Assembly (NCBI RefSeq): GCF_023228165.1
Contig: NZ_JALOBS010000004.1
Span: forward strand, 137,843 to 201,842
Reading direction: 5' to 3'
Length of the DNA: 64,000 nucleotides
Source of the DNA: Methylomonas sp.
Lineage (GTDB): Bacteria; Pseudomonadota; Gammaproteobacteria; Methylococcales; Methylomonadaceae
Shown here: positions 7,754 to 16,085 of the stretch, piece by piece
Position numbering within the stretch: position 1 is the first letter of the stretch
Layout of the letters: every line of letters begins with the position of its first letter
Translations under genes and position numbers: made by a program
Notes under the pieces: generated by a model
What the model saw: only the letters and a program-made list of their open reading frames with translations
The model's database searches: none
Told to the model about the DNA's origin: nothing

Positions 7754-8096
7754 ATGGCTAATGTGATTGAATAATCGCTCGGAAACCGTGGGCGGTAATT
7801 GCAGCCTTACTGTTGGCGCGGCGCGTAAACTCACGGTTGGCTGCAATGCCACGCTAAAGGTCAATTCCAACCAAACCATGTCTTTTGGTAAAGATTGCTG
7901 CTTAACAGTGGGTAAGAACCTTAAAATCCAGGCGGGTGACTCGATAGAACTAGTGGTGGGTAATTAGCTGGTGATGAAGAAGGATTGCTCCATCATTATT
8001 AGCGGACGTGATATCACCATAAAGGCCAGCGTCGATATTGATGTTAAATCCGGTAAGGATTTGGTTTTGAATGGGAGTAAAATTCTGCAAAATTAA
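7754..8096 (+). pseudogene. VgrG/gp5-like spike tail remnant
   Basis: A repetitive beta-helix tail typical of VgrG/gp5 spikes (repeats of the TVG and LTVG type, as in NNRSETVGG and RKLTVG) can be read from 7767. The same frame meets TAG at 7965-7967 and then continues with spike-like sequence (DITIKASVDIDVKSGKDLVLNG) to TAA at 8094-8096. An ATG at 7754 leads into it only through a frameshift. The gp27/gp5 head of a spike is missing. It is therefore a decayed 3' end of a VgrG-type gene, either from a type VI or an eCIS locus. Translation from TTG at 7767 to 7967 (66 aa) cannot be excluded. Confidence 0.65.
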
Positions 8097-8217
8097 TGGC
8101 GGCCGCGGCCTTGAGTAAAGATACCGTCAATCGGAAAGACCTTGTTCCGGTTCTAGTTATGTCGCCAACGGGCCGGGGTGTGCGCTCCCGGTCCGTGTGA
8201 ATAAGTTTAAGACAAAT

Positions 8218-9066
8218 TCAGGCTGCTACACGGGGTTGGCCGACCCGACGGTATGTTGTTGAAAAAATAGCAATTAAGCCGGAAAACATTAGCCAAGCCG
8301 CACCCGGCAAAGGCACGAATACTCCGCCGCCTGCCAAGTTATACACATTGGCTGGCGCATCGGCATAGTCGCCATAGATCAAATCGTCAAATGTCAGCGA
8401 CCAGGTTCCCGAGCGTTCGCTGCTTGTTAAATTATTGCCGCAGCAATTTAATCCCTGGCCGATGTCGATATAACTGATATCGGTATCGCTTTTAAAGGCT
8501 TTGGAAAAGAAGTTGGTTCGATAGTAACTGTAATCGCCCAGGTAGTTATTATTACTGGTACCAATTAAATCGCCGTTGGCGTCATAAGCCTGAAAATTAA
8601 GGTATTGATAAGTGGACGAACTACCATTGCTGTAGGCGATGCCGAAATATCCGATGGGATTGTCAAAACTGATGCGCCAAAAATTTGCCGAAGAGGTCGA
8701 TTGGTTATTGAAAGCCAAAAAATTATCCCCGCTTCTGGCATTATTTCCGTAATTTGCCCCTTCGTTTAATATTGCTCCCATACCGGTATTCGCCGGATCT
8801 ATGACGTTTACGGATTGAGTGGTTTCAATGCCGTCTCTGGGCAAGGTCGTTACTTGCGTGGTGCGGATCAGTGCAGAAAAAGTGACGCCTTGGTCTGCGT
8901 ATAAGTCGGTTAAAGGCGTGGCTGCCGAAAAAAGTGTGGGGGCGTTAATGACGGTTCCCAATGGATCGTTATCAAAATTAATGGTCTGTACCGTTGCGTT
9001 GGTATTCGTGGCGGCAATAAGCATGAACGAGCTTAACAGCAGCGGGGTTTTGTTGATAGAAAGCAT
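8218..9066 (-). CDS. VPLPA-CTERM exported protein
   Basis: A 282-aa exported protein. The N-terminus is a signal peptide (hydrophobic core to about residue 24, ending NTNA). The C-terminus has the VPLPA-CTERM sorting signal: FVPLPGAAW, a hydrophobic stretch (LMFSGLIAIF) and a basic end (RRVGQPR). Such proteins are processed by an exosortase-type enzyme and put on the surface or into exopolysaccharide. The middle is Ser/Thr/Asn-rich and beta-type, reminiscent of carbohydrate-binding or jelly-roll domains; no catalytic site is evident. A purine-rich GGAGATTC stretch precedes the ATG. It stands alone. No exosortase lies in the window. Confidence 0.85.
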   Translation of the reverse strand: MLSINKTPLLLSSFMLIAATNTNATVQTINFDNDPLGTVINAPTLFSAATPLTDLYADQGVTFSALIRTTQVTTLPRDGIETTQSVNVIDPANTGMGAILNEGANYGNNARSGDNFLAFNNQSTSSANFWRISFDNPIGYFGIAYSNGSSSTYQYLNFQAYDANGDLIGTSNNNYLGDYSYYRTNFFSKAFKSDTDISYIDIGQGLNCCGNNLTSSERSGTWSLTFDDLIYGDYADAPANVYNLAGGGVFVPLPGAAWLMFSGLIAIFSTTYRRVGQPRVAA

Positions 9067-9321
9067 CTCTGAATCTCCTTATATATTGGGCAATACGCGT
9101 TTCAATTAAACTGGAATGGAAGCTATTTGCTCCCGGCTGCTAAATTAGCAAAGCAATTTTTTATGGCCGTGACCGATGTCATTTCAAAACGCGAAAACTC
9201 TGTGGCTAAAGAGTTCGCTTTGCCGGAATATAAGCCGGGCGCATGAACCCAGCTCGTGGTGATACGCTTGCTGAAAGTCGATTTGGTTGAGTTATGATAT
9301 GCCGACGGTTTAGTAAAACTG

Positions 9322-10035
9322 TCAGCCGACGAGCGCAGTGAGTTTATTGAGGTTGTTGATTTGAATCTTCTTTTTGTTGGCTAGAATGAGCCCTGATTTT
9401 TCGTACTTACCTAAAACCCGGCTGACGGTTTCGGGAGCCAGGCCCAGGTAGTTTGCGATGTCGGCCCTGGACATTGTCAGGCGTATTAATATAGGCCGAT
9501 TGTGTGCCAGGTTTTGCCTATGTATCAGATCGAGTAAAAAAACGCCTAACCGTTTGCTGGCGATACCATGGTTGATAGCTAATAACGACTCGTGGCAGTG
9601 TAGAATTTCGGCATTGAAGTGTTCCAGAATATTCTTGAGTAAATTCGGAAATTTTTCACAATTAGCTTGGATAAAAGGCAGGGAAAAGGCACACACAATT
9701 GATTTTTCCAAGGTTATTGCCGAGGATAAATAATAGCTATGGTATAAGTGCGCCAAGCCAATGACTTCACCCGGAAAATAGAAATTAATTATTTGCTGGT
9801 CTCCCTGGTTATTGGCGTAAATATTTTTTACCGACCCCGCTTTCAGGAAGAACAAATTTTTTATATCTTCACCCTGATAATAAATATAGCGGCCTTTGGG
9901 TTGAATCAAATCGTGAAGCAAATTAGGTGTCACCGGATCGAGCGGATTGCCGACTAAATCGTTGGCAAAGCATCGCTTGATTTTTCCGCATTCGCGACAA
10001 CCCTGTAGCAATTGATGGTAGCCGAATTGCAGCAT
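9322..10035 (-). CDS. fnr: FNR-type oxygen-responsive transcription regulator
   Basis: A 237-aa member of the Crp/Fnr family. The N-terminal cysteines follow C13-X2-C16-X5-C22, the exact FNR spacing, and a fourth Cys in SIVCAF falls where FNR has its last 4Fe-4S ligand. The cyclic-nucleotide-binding-like beta roll spans about residues 45-150, and the C-terminal helix-turn-helix is of the FNR class: RADIANYLGLAPETVSRVL, with E-SR contacts expected to read TTGAT half-sites. The cluster would make it an oxygen sensor that dimerises when oxygen is low. It stands alone, about 200 bp upstream of galE's 3' end. The targets cannot be seen. Confidence 0.9.
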   Translation of the reverse strand: MLQFGYHQLLQGCRECGKIKRCFANDLVGNPLDPVTPNLLHDLIQPKGRYIYYQGEDIKNLFFLKAGSVKNIYANNQGDQQIINFYFPGEVIGLAHLYHSYYLSSAITLEKSIVCAFSLPFIQANCEKFPNLLKNILEHFNAEILHCHESLLAINHGIASKRLGVFLLDLIHRQNLAHNRPILIRLTMSRADIANYLGLAPETVSRVLGKYEKSGLILANKKKIQINNLNKLTALVG

Positions 10036-10239
10036 TGCGCAGCCTCCTGAAACATTGCATGCATAGTGTAGGCGTCAAGGGAGAGGCGCCGTTGCTTATT
10101 CGTTGGAATGTGGTCTGGTTTTGGATTAAGAATACGGCGTTAATATGAACAGCTGAAGACTAAGCGTAAAACAAGCCGAGGGTAAATGCCTAACAACGCA
10201 GCGGGAATCGGTTGTTTATAGACATTGATTTTATGTGAT

Positions 10240-11286
10240 TCAGCAATAACCGTCAGGATTATTGTTCTGCCAGCGCCAGACATCGGTCATCATTTGTTGC
10301 AGGTCTCTGTCTGCTTTCCAGGCGAATTTTTCTAACGCTAAACCAGGGTCGGCGAAACAGGCCGCGACATCGCCCGGACGTCTGGGGGTGATTTGATAGG
10401 GCACGGACCGACCCGTTACCTGACTGAAGGTATTGATCATGTCCAAAACGCTGTAGCCGTTGCCGGTGCCGAGATTGAAAGCCTCGCAAATTGAAGCGTC
10501 ATCGCCTTGCTTCATTAAATACTGCAACGCCTTGATATGGCCTTGGGCCAAATCGACCACATGGATGTAATCGCGTACTCCGGTACCGTCATGGGTGGCG
10601 TAATCGTTGCCGAACACCGATAAAACCGGTAGTTTGCCGATCGCGACCTGCGACAAATAAGGCATCAGATTATTCGGTATGCCGTTGGGGTCTTCGCCTA
10701 TCAGACCGCTTTGATGAGCGCCGATCGGATTGAAATAGCGCAAGATGGCGATTTTCCAATGTTGCTGCTGTAAGTTAAGCGTATCCGCAGCACTGGTATC
10801 GCGGAGGATTTCTTCAATGAATAATTTAGTGCGGCCGTACGGATTAGTGGCCTGTAAGGGAAATTGTTCCGTAATCGGTACCGTGTGCGGGTCTCCGTAG
10901 ACGGTGGCGGATGAGCTGAATACCAAGCTTTTAACGCCATTTTCGGCCATGGTTTCCAATAGAACCAGGGTGCCGGTGATATTGTTCTGGTAATAACTAA
11001 GCGGTTGCTGGCAGGATTCGCCAACGGCTTTCAGTCCGGCGAAGTGGATGACGGCGTCGACAGCGTGGCTTTGAAAGATGCGGTCGAGTGCGGTGGCGTC
11101 GCGGATATCGGCCTGATAAAACGGGATAACTTGACCGGTTATTTTTTCTATTCTGCGGATGGATTCAACTTTGCTGTTACTCAAGTTATCCACGATGACC
11201 ACAGCGAAGCCATGGTTAATAAGCTCGACGCAGGTGTGGCTACCAATGTAACCAGCGCCGCCGGTGACCAGAATAGTGTTTGTCAT
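10240..11286 (-). CDS. galE: UDP-glucose 4-epimerase
   Basis: A 348-aa short-chain dehydrogenase/reductase of the GalE family, interconverting UDP-glucose and UDP-galactose with bound NAD. Visible features are the N-terminal GGAGYIGSH dinucleotide loop, SSSATVYG with the catalytic Ser, and NPYGRTKLFIE with the YxxxK pair. LRYFNPIGAH and VRDYIHVVDLAQGH are the typical substrate-domain blocks. Length is the family norm. It starts 16 bases after the stop of ttcA and is transcribed in the same direction, so the two may be co-transcribed. It likely feeds surface polysaccharide synthesis. Confidence 0.97.
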   Translation of the reverse strand: MTNTILVTGGAGYIGSHTCVELINHGFAVVIVDNLSNSKVESIRRIEKITGQVIPFYQADIRDATALDRIFQSHAVDAVIHFAGLKAVGESCQQPLSYYQNNITGTLVLLETMAENGVKSLVFSSSATVYGDPHTVPITEQFPLQATNPYGRTKLFIEEILRDTSAADTLNLQQQHWKIAILRYFNPIGAHQSGLIGEDPNGIPNNLMPYLSQVAIGKLPVLSVFGNDYATHDGTGVRDYIHVVDLAQGHIKALQYLMKQGDDASICEAFNLGTGNGYSVLDMINTFSQVTGRSVPYQITPRRPGDVAACFADPGLALEKFAWKADRDLQQMMTDVWRWQNNNPDGYC

Positions 11287-11302
11287 GATTTAATTCCATT
11301 GT

Positions 11303-12205
11303 TTAGCGTTCGAGAATGTCCAATCCCGGTTCGCCGGTAAATGCCGCCAGCGTTGTTTTGCCCGCACTCATGCGGGGGTCCGATGTGGCGCCTGCCAATG
11401 AGGCGTCCGGGTTGCGCTGCAGGCCGGCAAAGTCAAACAAGCCGGTATCGGCCATTTGCGAGGGGGCGATATTTTGCAAGCTGGCGAAAATGGTTTCCAA
11501 GCGGCCCGGAAATTGTTTGTCCCAACCCGCCAACATGTGTTTCATGGCCTTGCGCTGCAGATTTTCCTGCGAGCCGCACAGATTGCAAGGAATGATGGGG
11601 AATTTTTTAAATGCAGCAAACCGGTTGATATCCTTTTCCCGGCAATAGGCCAAGGGCCGAATGATGATATTTTGTTTGTCGTCGCTGAGTAGTTTGGGCG
11701 GCATGGCTTTGAGTTTGCCGCCATAAAACATGTTTAAAAAAAATGTTTCCATGATGTCTTCGCGGTGGTGGCCCAGGGCAATTTTACTAACGTTGTGCTC
11801 TTTGGCGAAGCCGTATAGCGTGCCGCGCCGCAAGCGGGAACAAAGGCTGCAAGTGGTTTTGCCTTCCGGGATGATGCGTTTGACGATGCTGTAGGTGTCG
11901 TGCTCAATGATATGGAAAGGTACGCCGACGGCTCGCAGATACTCCGGTAACACATGCTCGGGAAAATCCGGTTGTTTTTGATCCAGGTTGACGGCGATGA
12001 TTTCAAAGCCGACCGGCGCGGTTTTTTGCAAATTCAACAAAATATCCAGCATGGTATAAGAGTCTTTACCTCCGGACAGGCAGACCATGATTTTGTCGCC
12101 GTCTTCTATCATGTTGAAGTCGGCAATGGCTTCACCGACGCAGCGGCGCAGGCGTTTCTGCAATTTATTGAATTGGGTGCGGGATTTTTGTTCTAAGTCG
12201 GACAT
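11303..12205 (-). CDS. ttcA: tRNA 2-thiocytidine synthetase TtcA
   Basis: A 300-aa ATP-dependent, iron-sulfur-dependent tRNA thiolase that makes 2-thiocytidine at position 32. The PP-loop is SGGKDS (about 44-49). Two CxxC pairs are present, CSLC in the middle and CNLCGS toward the C-terminus, which bind the cluster in this family. The GHHREDIMET stretch is also typical. Length matches E. coli TtcA within a few residues. It is upstream of galE in the same orientation and separated from fabB by about 50 bases, so it could be transcribed through from fabAB. Confidence 0.97.
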   Translation of the reverse strand: MSDLEQKSRTQFNKLQKRLRRCVGEAIADFNMIEDGDKIMVCLSGGKDSYTMLDILLNLQKTAPVGFEIIAVNLDQKQPDFPEHVLPEYLRAVGVPFHIIEHDTYSIVKRIIPEGKTTCSLCSRLRRGTLYGFAKEHNVSKIALGHHREDIMETFFLNMFYGGKLKAMPPKLLSDDKQNIIIRPLAYCREKDINRFAAFKKFPIIPCNLCGSQENLQRKAMKHMLAGWDKQFPGRLETIFASLQNIAPSQMADTGLFDFAGLQRNPDASLAGATSDPRMSAGKTTLAAFTGEPGLDILER

Positions 12206-12254
12206 TGCTTAATGATGCAGGCAGCCGGAGCGTAAAGCTCCGGGCTACTATGGA

Positions 12255-13475
12255 TTAGCCGTTATAACGCTGGAAAATCAGCGTGGCGTTGGTGCCGCCG
12301 AAACCGAAACTGTTAGACATAATGGTGTTTAATGTCACGTTTTCCTGTAACTCTCGGACAATGGGTATGCCGACTGCTTGCGGATCCAGGTCGGTAATGT
12401 TGGCGGATGCGCTGAGAAAGTTTTCCTGCATCATCAGCAAGGAATAAATGGCTTCGTTGACGCCGGCGGCGCCCAGGGCATGGCCGGTCAATGATTTAGT
12501 GGAACTCACCGCCGGTACCTGCTCGGCGCCGAATACATTGCGCAAGGCCTCCAGTTCGCGGGTGTCGCCAACCGGGGTGCTGGTGCCGTGGGCGTTGATG
12601 TAATCGATTTTAGCCTCCACGGTCGCCATGGCTTGTTGCATGCAACGCACGGCGCCTTCGCCGGACGGTTGCACCATATCGTAGCCGTCCGAAGTGGCGC
12701 CATAGCCCACTAGTTCGGCGTATATTTTGGCGCCGCGCGCCTTGGCATGCTCCAGCTCTTCAATGACCAGCACACCGCCGCCGCCGGAAATCACGAAACC
12801 ATCTCGAGTGGCATCATAGGGGCGGGAAGCCGTTGCAGGCGTATCGTTATATTTTGACGACAGGGCGCCCATGGCATCGAACAGCACCGACATGGTCCAA
12901 TGCAATTCTTCGCCGCCGCCGGCAAATACCACGTCTTGCTTGTTTAGCTGGATCAGTTCCATGGCGTGGCCGATACAGTGCGCGCTGGTCGCGCAGGCGG
13001 AGCTGATACTGTAATTGACGCCTTTGATTTTATAAGGCGTAGCCAGACAGGCTGTGTTGGTACTGGACATGGCGCGAGGTACCATGTACGGGCCGACTTT
13101 TTTAACGCCTTTAGAGCGCAGGATGTCGGCGGCATCGACAACGTTGGATGTGGAAGGGCCGCCGGAACCCATGACTAAGCCGGTACGGACATTTGAGACT
13201 TGATCCTCCGCCAGACCGGAGTCGGCGATAGCCTGTCCCATGGCGACATAGTTATAGGCGGCACCATCGCCCATGAACCGTTTGATTTTTCGGTCGATAA
13301 CTTCGTCCAGATCCAGGTTGACCGGGGCATGTATATGGCTTCTGAAGCCTAGTTCCTGATAAACGTCGGCATGCACGATGCCCGAGCGTCCGGCCTTCAG
13401 TGATGCGATGACTTCATCTCGATTATTACCGATGCTGGAGACTATGCCTAAACCTGTTACAACCGCGCGTCTCAT
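12255..13475 (-). CDS. fabB: 3-oxoacyl-ACP synthase I (FabB)
   Basis: A 406-aa beta-ketoacyl-ACP synthase I that extends fatty acids, including the cis-3-decenoyl branch leading to unsaturated fatty acids. The active Cys is in SSACATSAHC (about residue 163), with the two active-site His in INAHGTSTPVGD and SLTGHALGAAG, the CHH triad. The C-terminal SNSFGFGGTNA block is conserved. It begins 9 bases after the end of fabA, forming the classic fabA-fabB operon of gammaproteobacteria. This pairing argues for FabB rather than FabF. Confidence 0.97.
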   Translation of the reverse strand: MRRAVVTGLGIVSSIGNNRDEVIASLKAGRSGIVHADVYQELGFRSHIHAPVNLDLDEVIDRKIKRFMGDGAAYNYVAMGQAIADSGLAEDQVSNVRTGLVMGSGGPSTSNVVDAADILRSKGVKKVGPYMVPRAMSSTNTACLATPYKIKGVNYSISSACATSAHCIGHAMELIQLNKQDVVFAGGGEELHWTMSVLFDAMGALSSKYNDTPATASRPYDATRDGFVISGGGGVLVIEELEHAKARGAKIYAELVGYGATSDGYDMVQPSGEGAVRCMQQAMATVEAKIDYINAHGTSTPVGDTRELEALRNVFGAEQVPAVSSTKSLTGHALGAAGVNEAIYSLLMMQENFLSASANITDLDPQAVGIPIVRELQENVTLNTIMSNSFGFGGTNATLIFQRYNG

Positions 13476-13484
13476 GATAGATCC

Positions 13485-14000
13485 TTAAAAATCTTGAGTA
13501 GAAGTAAACAAGCCAACCCGTAAGTCGGTGGCTTCATAAATTTGTTTGCCGTCCACTTCCATGGTGGCGTCGGCAATACCCATCACCAGTTTTCGCAAAA
13601 TCACCCGTTTCAAGTCGATTTTGTAAACGACTTTTTTAGCGGTGGGTAGGACTTGTCCGGTAAATTTGACTTCGCCGCAGCCTAGGGCGCGGCCTTTGCC
13701 GGGGCCGCCCATCCAGCACAGATAGAAGCCCACCAGCTGCCACATGGCGTCCAGACCCAAGCAGCCGGGCATGACCGGGTCGCCCTGAAAATGGCAGTCG
13801 AAGAACCACAGCTCGGGCGTGATATCAAGTTCAGCAATTATTTCCCCCTTGCCGTATTTACCGCCATCGTCCGACATGTGCGTGATGCGGTCCATCATCA
13901 GCATGGGGGGGAGGGGGAGTTGCGCGTTTTTCGGGCCGTATAATTCGCCGCGCCCGGACATTAATAATTCTTCGCGCGTGAAACTGTGCTGTTTCTCCAT
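13485..14000 (-). CDS. fabA: 3-hydroxydecanoyl-ACP dehydratase/isomerase (FabA)
   Basis: A 171-aa bifunctional enzyme that dehydrates 3-hydroxydecanoyl-ACP and isomerises the trans-2 to the cis-3 product, the entry step to unsaturated fatty acids. The active residues fall at His70 (FFDCHFQGDPVMPGC) and Asp84 (CLGLDAMWQL), the same numbers as in E. coli FabA. The length is nearly identical to E. coli (172 aa). First gene of the fabA-fabB pair; no FabR or FadR operator was identified by eye in the short upstream space. Confidence 0.98.
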   Translation of the reverse strand: MEKQHSFTREELLMSGRGELYGPKNAQLPLPPMLMMDRITHMSDDGGKYGKGEIIAELDITPELWFFDCHFQGDPVMPGCLGLDAMWQLVGFYLCWMGGPGKGRALGCGEVKFTGQVLPTAKKVVYKIDLKRVILRKLVMGIADATMEVDGKQIYEATDLRVGLFTSTQDF

Positions 14001-14076
14001 TTAAATCTTTACCTGGTAAATAAGCTGAAAACTCCGCCCATTATCCAATAGTCGAGTCAAAAAATCAGCTCAATTT

Positions 14077-16014
14077 TTAGCCGGGATTTATTTTTTGCAG
14101 TAATTCCGTTGTTTTAAGGCTGTTCCGGTTCAGTCTTTGTTGATAGATCAGAGCATACATCAGCACCGATGAAACATAGCCGCGGGTCTCTTTGTAGGGT
14201 ATGGTTTCTATCCAAATGTCGGCCGGTAGGGATTGGTTTTTGGGTAGCCACTGCTTGATGCGATTAGCGCCCGCGTTATAGGCGGCCGCGGCTAATACAA
14301 AATGACCATCGAATTGATCCAGCACTTTTTTGAAATAGTAGCTGCCGTAGCGGATATTAATATCCGGATTGAGTAAATTGAAATCGTTATGCCAATTTTG
14401 ATTTAGTTCCCCGGCGATCTGTTTGGCTGTTTTGGGCATGACTTGCATCAAGCCAATCGCGCCGGCGGGCGAGCCGGCAAATTCGTCGAATGCGCTTTCT
14501 TGTCTGATCAACGCAAAAACCAGAGCGGGATCAAGCTGATTCCGGTCGGCGTTAGTTTGAATTTGGCTGTTAAACCATAAAGGGAAGCGTAATTCCATGT
14601 CGTCCCAATGCCGGGCTTTGGCCAGCGTGAAAATGCTCATCGATGGCCATTGCCAGCTTTGAGCCAATTTGGCGGCAACTTCCATCCGGTGATTATCCAG
14701 GTCGGCGATGGCATGCCACCATTGTCTGACGGCTTCGGGTTTGCGATCAATGGCCAATAGTTCGTCAATCACCTGAAATTCGTCGGATTTTTTTAATGTT
14801 TCCACTTCCTGTTCGGTAACGGATACCGGCTGATGGTTTAATTGAATATCCTGTTGCAAATAAGCGGCAGCCAGAAAAGCGTGAAAGCTACGATGCGAGG
14901 CGATGGTTTGGAATAGGGAGGTTGCTTGCTGTTGCCGGCCGGTTGCGGCTAATGCTCTGGCTTGCCAGTATTGCCACTTGTCTTCCTGTCTGGCTGTTTC
15001 GTTTAAGGCCGCAATCGCCGTCAGCACTTGTGGCCATTGTTGTTGATTCAGCGCGGCGCGAACCCGCCATTCCTGCGCGGAATTATCGTTGCCGGCAAAT
15101 TTGGCCAGTTTGGCATAGGCGCGTTTGTCGCGGCGGAAGGCCAGGGCCATACCCAAGCGTTTTTCGGTATCGTTCGAGATTTCCGTGGGAATTTTAAAAT
15201 GGTGTTTTTGTGCATCCCATACCGCGAGCGCGGACTGTGGGTCGCTTTCCAGCCAGCGGGTTATGGCGTGTGCAAATAACAGTCCGGCTTGCGGATAGCG
15301 ACGCCGCCAATTGGCCGTTTGTTTGACTTGTTCCGGCTGATTATGCAGTTTCAGCCATTGCTCGGCCAGTGCGCGATCCTGGTGGCCAAACAGCGGCAGT
15401 AACTGTTTAGCCAAGGCCGTATTATTCAGTTTTAGCGCTGCCTGAAAGCGTTGCCATGTCAGTTCGGCGGACAATGAAAATGACAGCTTTAGCTTATCGA
15501 ATAAGGTATCGCAGGCGGCGGGCAGGGTTTTGCCGCTCAGCCAGAACTGTTTGGCGCTTTCCAGCGCGGCTTGTTGTTCTCCGTTTAGGTATTGGGCCTG
15601 GGCAAAGTAGCACTGTAATTCGGTATCGTTGCTGTTGTTGTAAAAATTGATAAAAGAGCGCCATTGTTGCTGCTGACCGAGATGCACCATCCATTTGTGG
15701 TGAAGTAGCGGCGCATAGCGACTATTGGCGTTTGCCAGTAAAAAGGCCTGCACGGATTTTTCGTCATCCAGGTGTTTAAGCAGCCATTGGTATTGCAGAT
15801 AGGGATAGAGTGGATAGGTTTTTAAGCTATCCGCTAATGCAAAATAGTCGTTCTCACGGTCTTGTTTGATGTATTGTTCGGCTTGTAAGAAGGTGGTGCG
15901 CATTGCCCGCAGGCCGCGCTCAGTGTCTGCTCCGGCCGATAAACTGAATACCTGCAGGTTGACCAACAGTAGCAGGCAGGTGGCGAACTTCATAAAATCC
16001 CTCGATAAGCGCAA
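14077..16014 (-). CDS. slt: soluble lytic murein transglycosylase
   Basis: A 645-aa periplasmic transglycosylase of the Slt70 type, cleaving the MurNAc-GlcNAc bond to give 1,6-anhydro ends. A signal peptide covers about residues 1-28. The long helical superhelix (about 30-450) has the many aligned helices of the U and L domains. The C-terminal catalytic domain starts near 480: LIRQESAFDEFAGSPAGAI carries the catalytic Glu, followed by GLMQVMPKTA and AAAAYNAGANRIKQW. Full-length and intact. It is divergent from the ABC exporter gene with a 71-base shared upstream region. Confidence 0.95.
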   Translation of the reverse strand: MRLSRDFMKFATCLLLLVNLQVFSLSAGADTERGLRAMRTTFLQAEQYIKQDRENDYFALADSLKTYPLYPYLQYQWLLKHLDDEKSVQAFLLANANSRYAPLLHHKWMVHLGQQQQWRSFINFYNNSNDTELQCYFAQAQYLNGEQQAALESAKQFWLSGKTLPAACDTLFDKLKLSFSLSAELTWQRFQAALKLNNTALAKQLLPLFGHQDRALAEQWLKLHNQPEQVKQTANWRRRYPQAGLLFAHAITRWLESDPQSALAVWDAQKHHFKIPTEISNDTEKRLGMALAFRRDKRAYAKLAKFAGNDNSAQEWRVRAALNQQQWPQVLTAIAALNETARQEDKWQYWQARALAATGRQQQATSLFQTIASHRSFHAFLAAAYLQQDIQLNHQPVSVTEQEVETLKKSDEFQVIDELLAIDRKPEAVRQWWHAIADLDNHRMEVAAKLAQSWQWPSMSIFTLAKARHWDDMELRFPLWFNSQIQTNADRNQLDPALVFALIRQESAFDEFAGSPAGAIGLMQVMPKTAKQIAGELNQNWHNDFNLLNPDINIRYGSYYFKKVLDQFDGHFVLAAAAYNAGANRIKQWLPKNQSLPADIWIETIPYKETRGYVSSVLMYALIYQQRLNRNSLKTTELLQKINPG

Positions 16015-16085
16015 ATCCGGAATGGTTTTTGCAAAAAAACATAAACCATTATAATCCCCTTAGCCCAACCCATAACGCTTAAACA

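Noticed and set aside
7767..7967. A 66-aa TTG-started ORF with spike-like repeats as an intact gene
   Set aside because: Spike-like sequence continues in the same frame beyond the TAG stop and the gp27/gp5 head is missing, so it is better read as part of a pseudogene.
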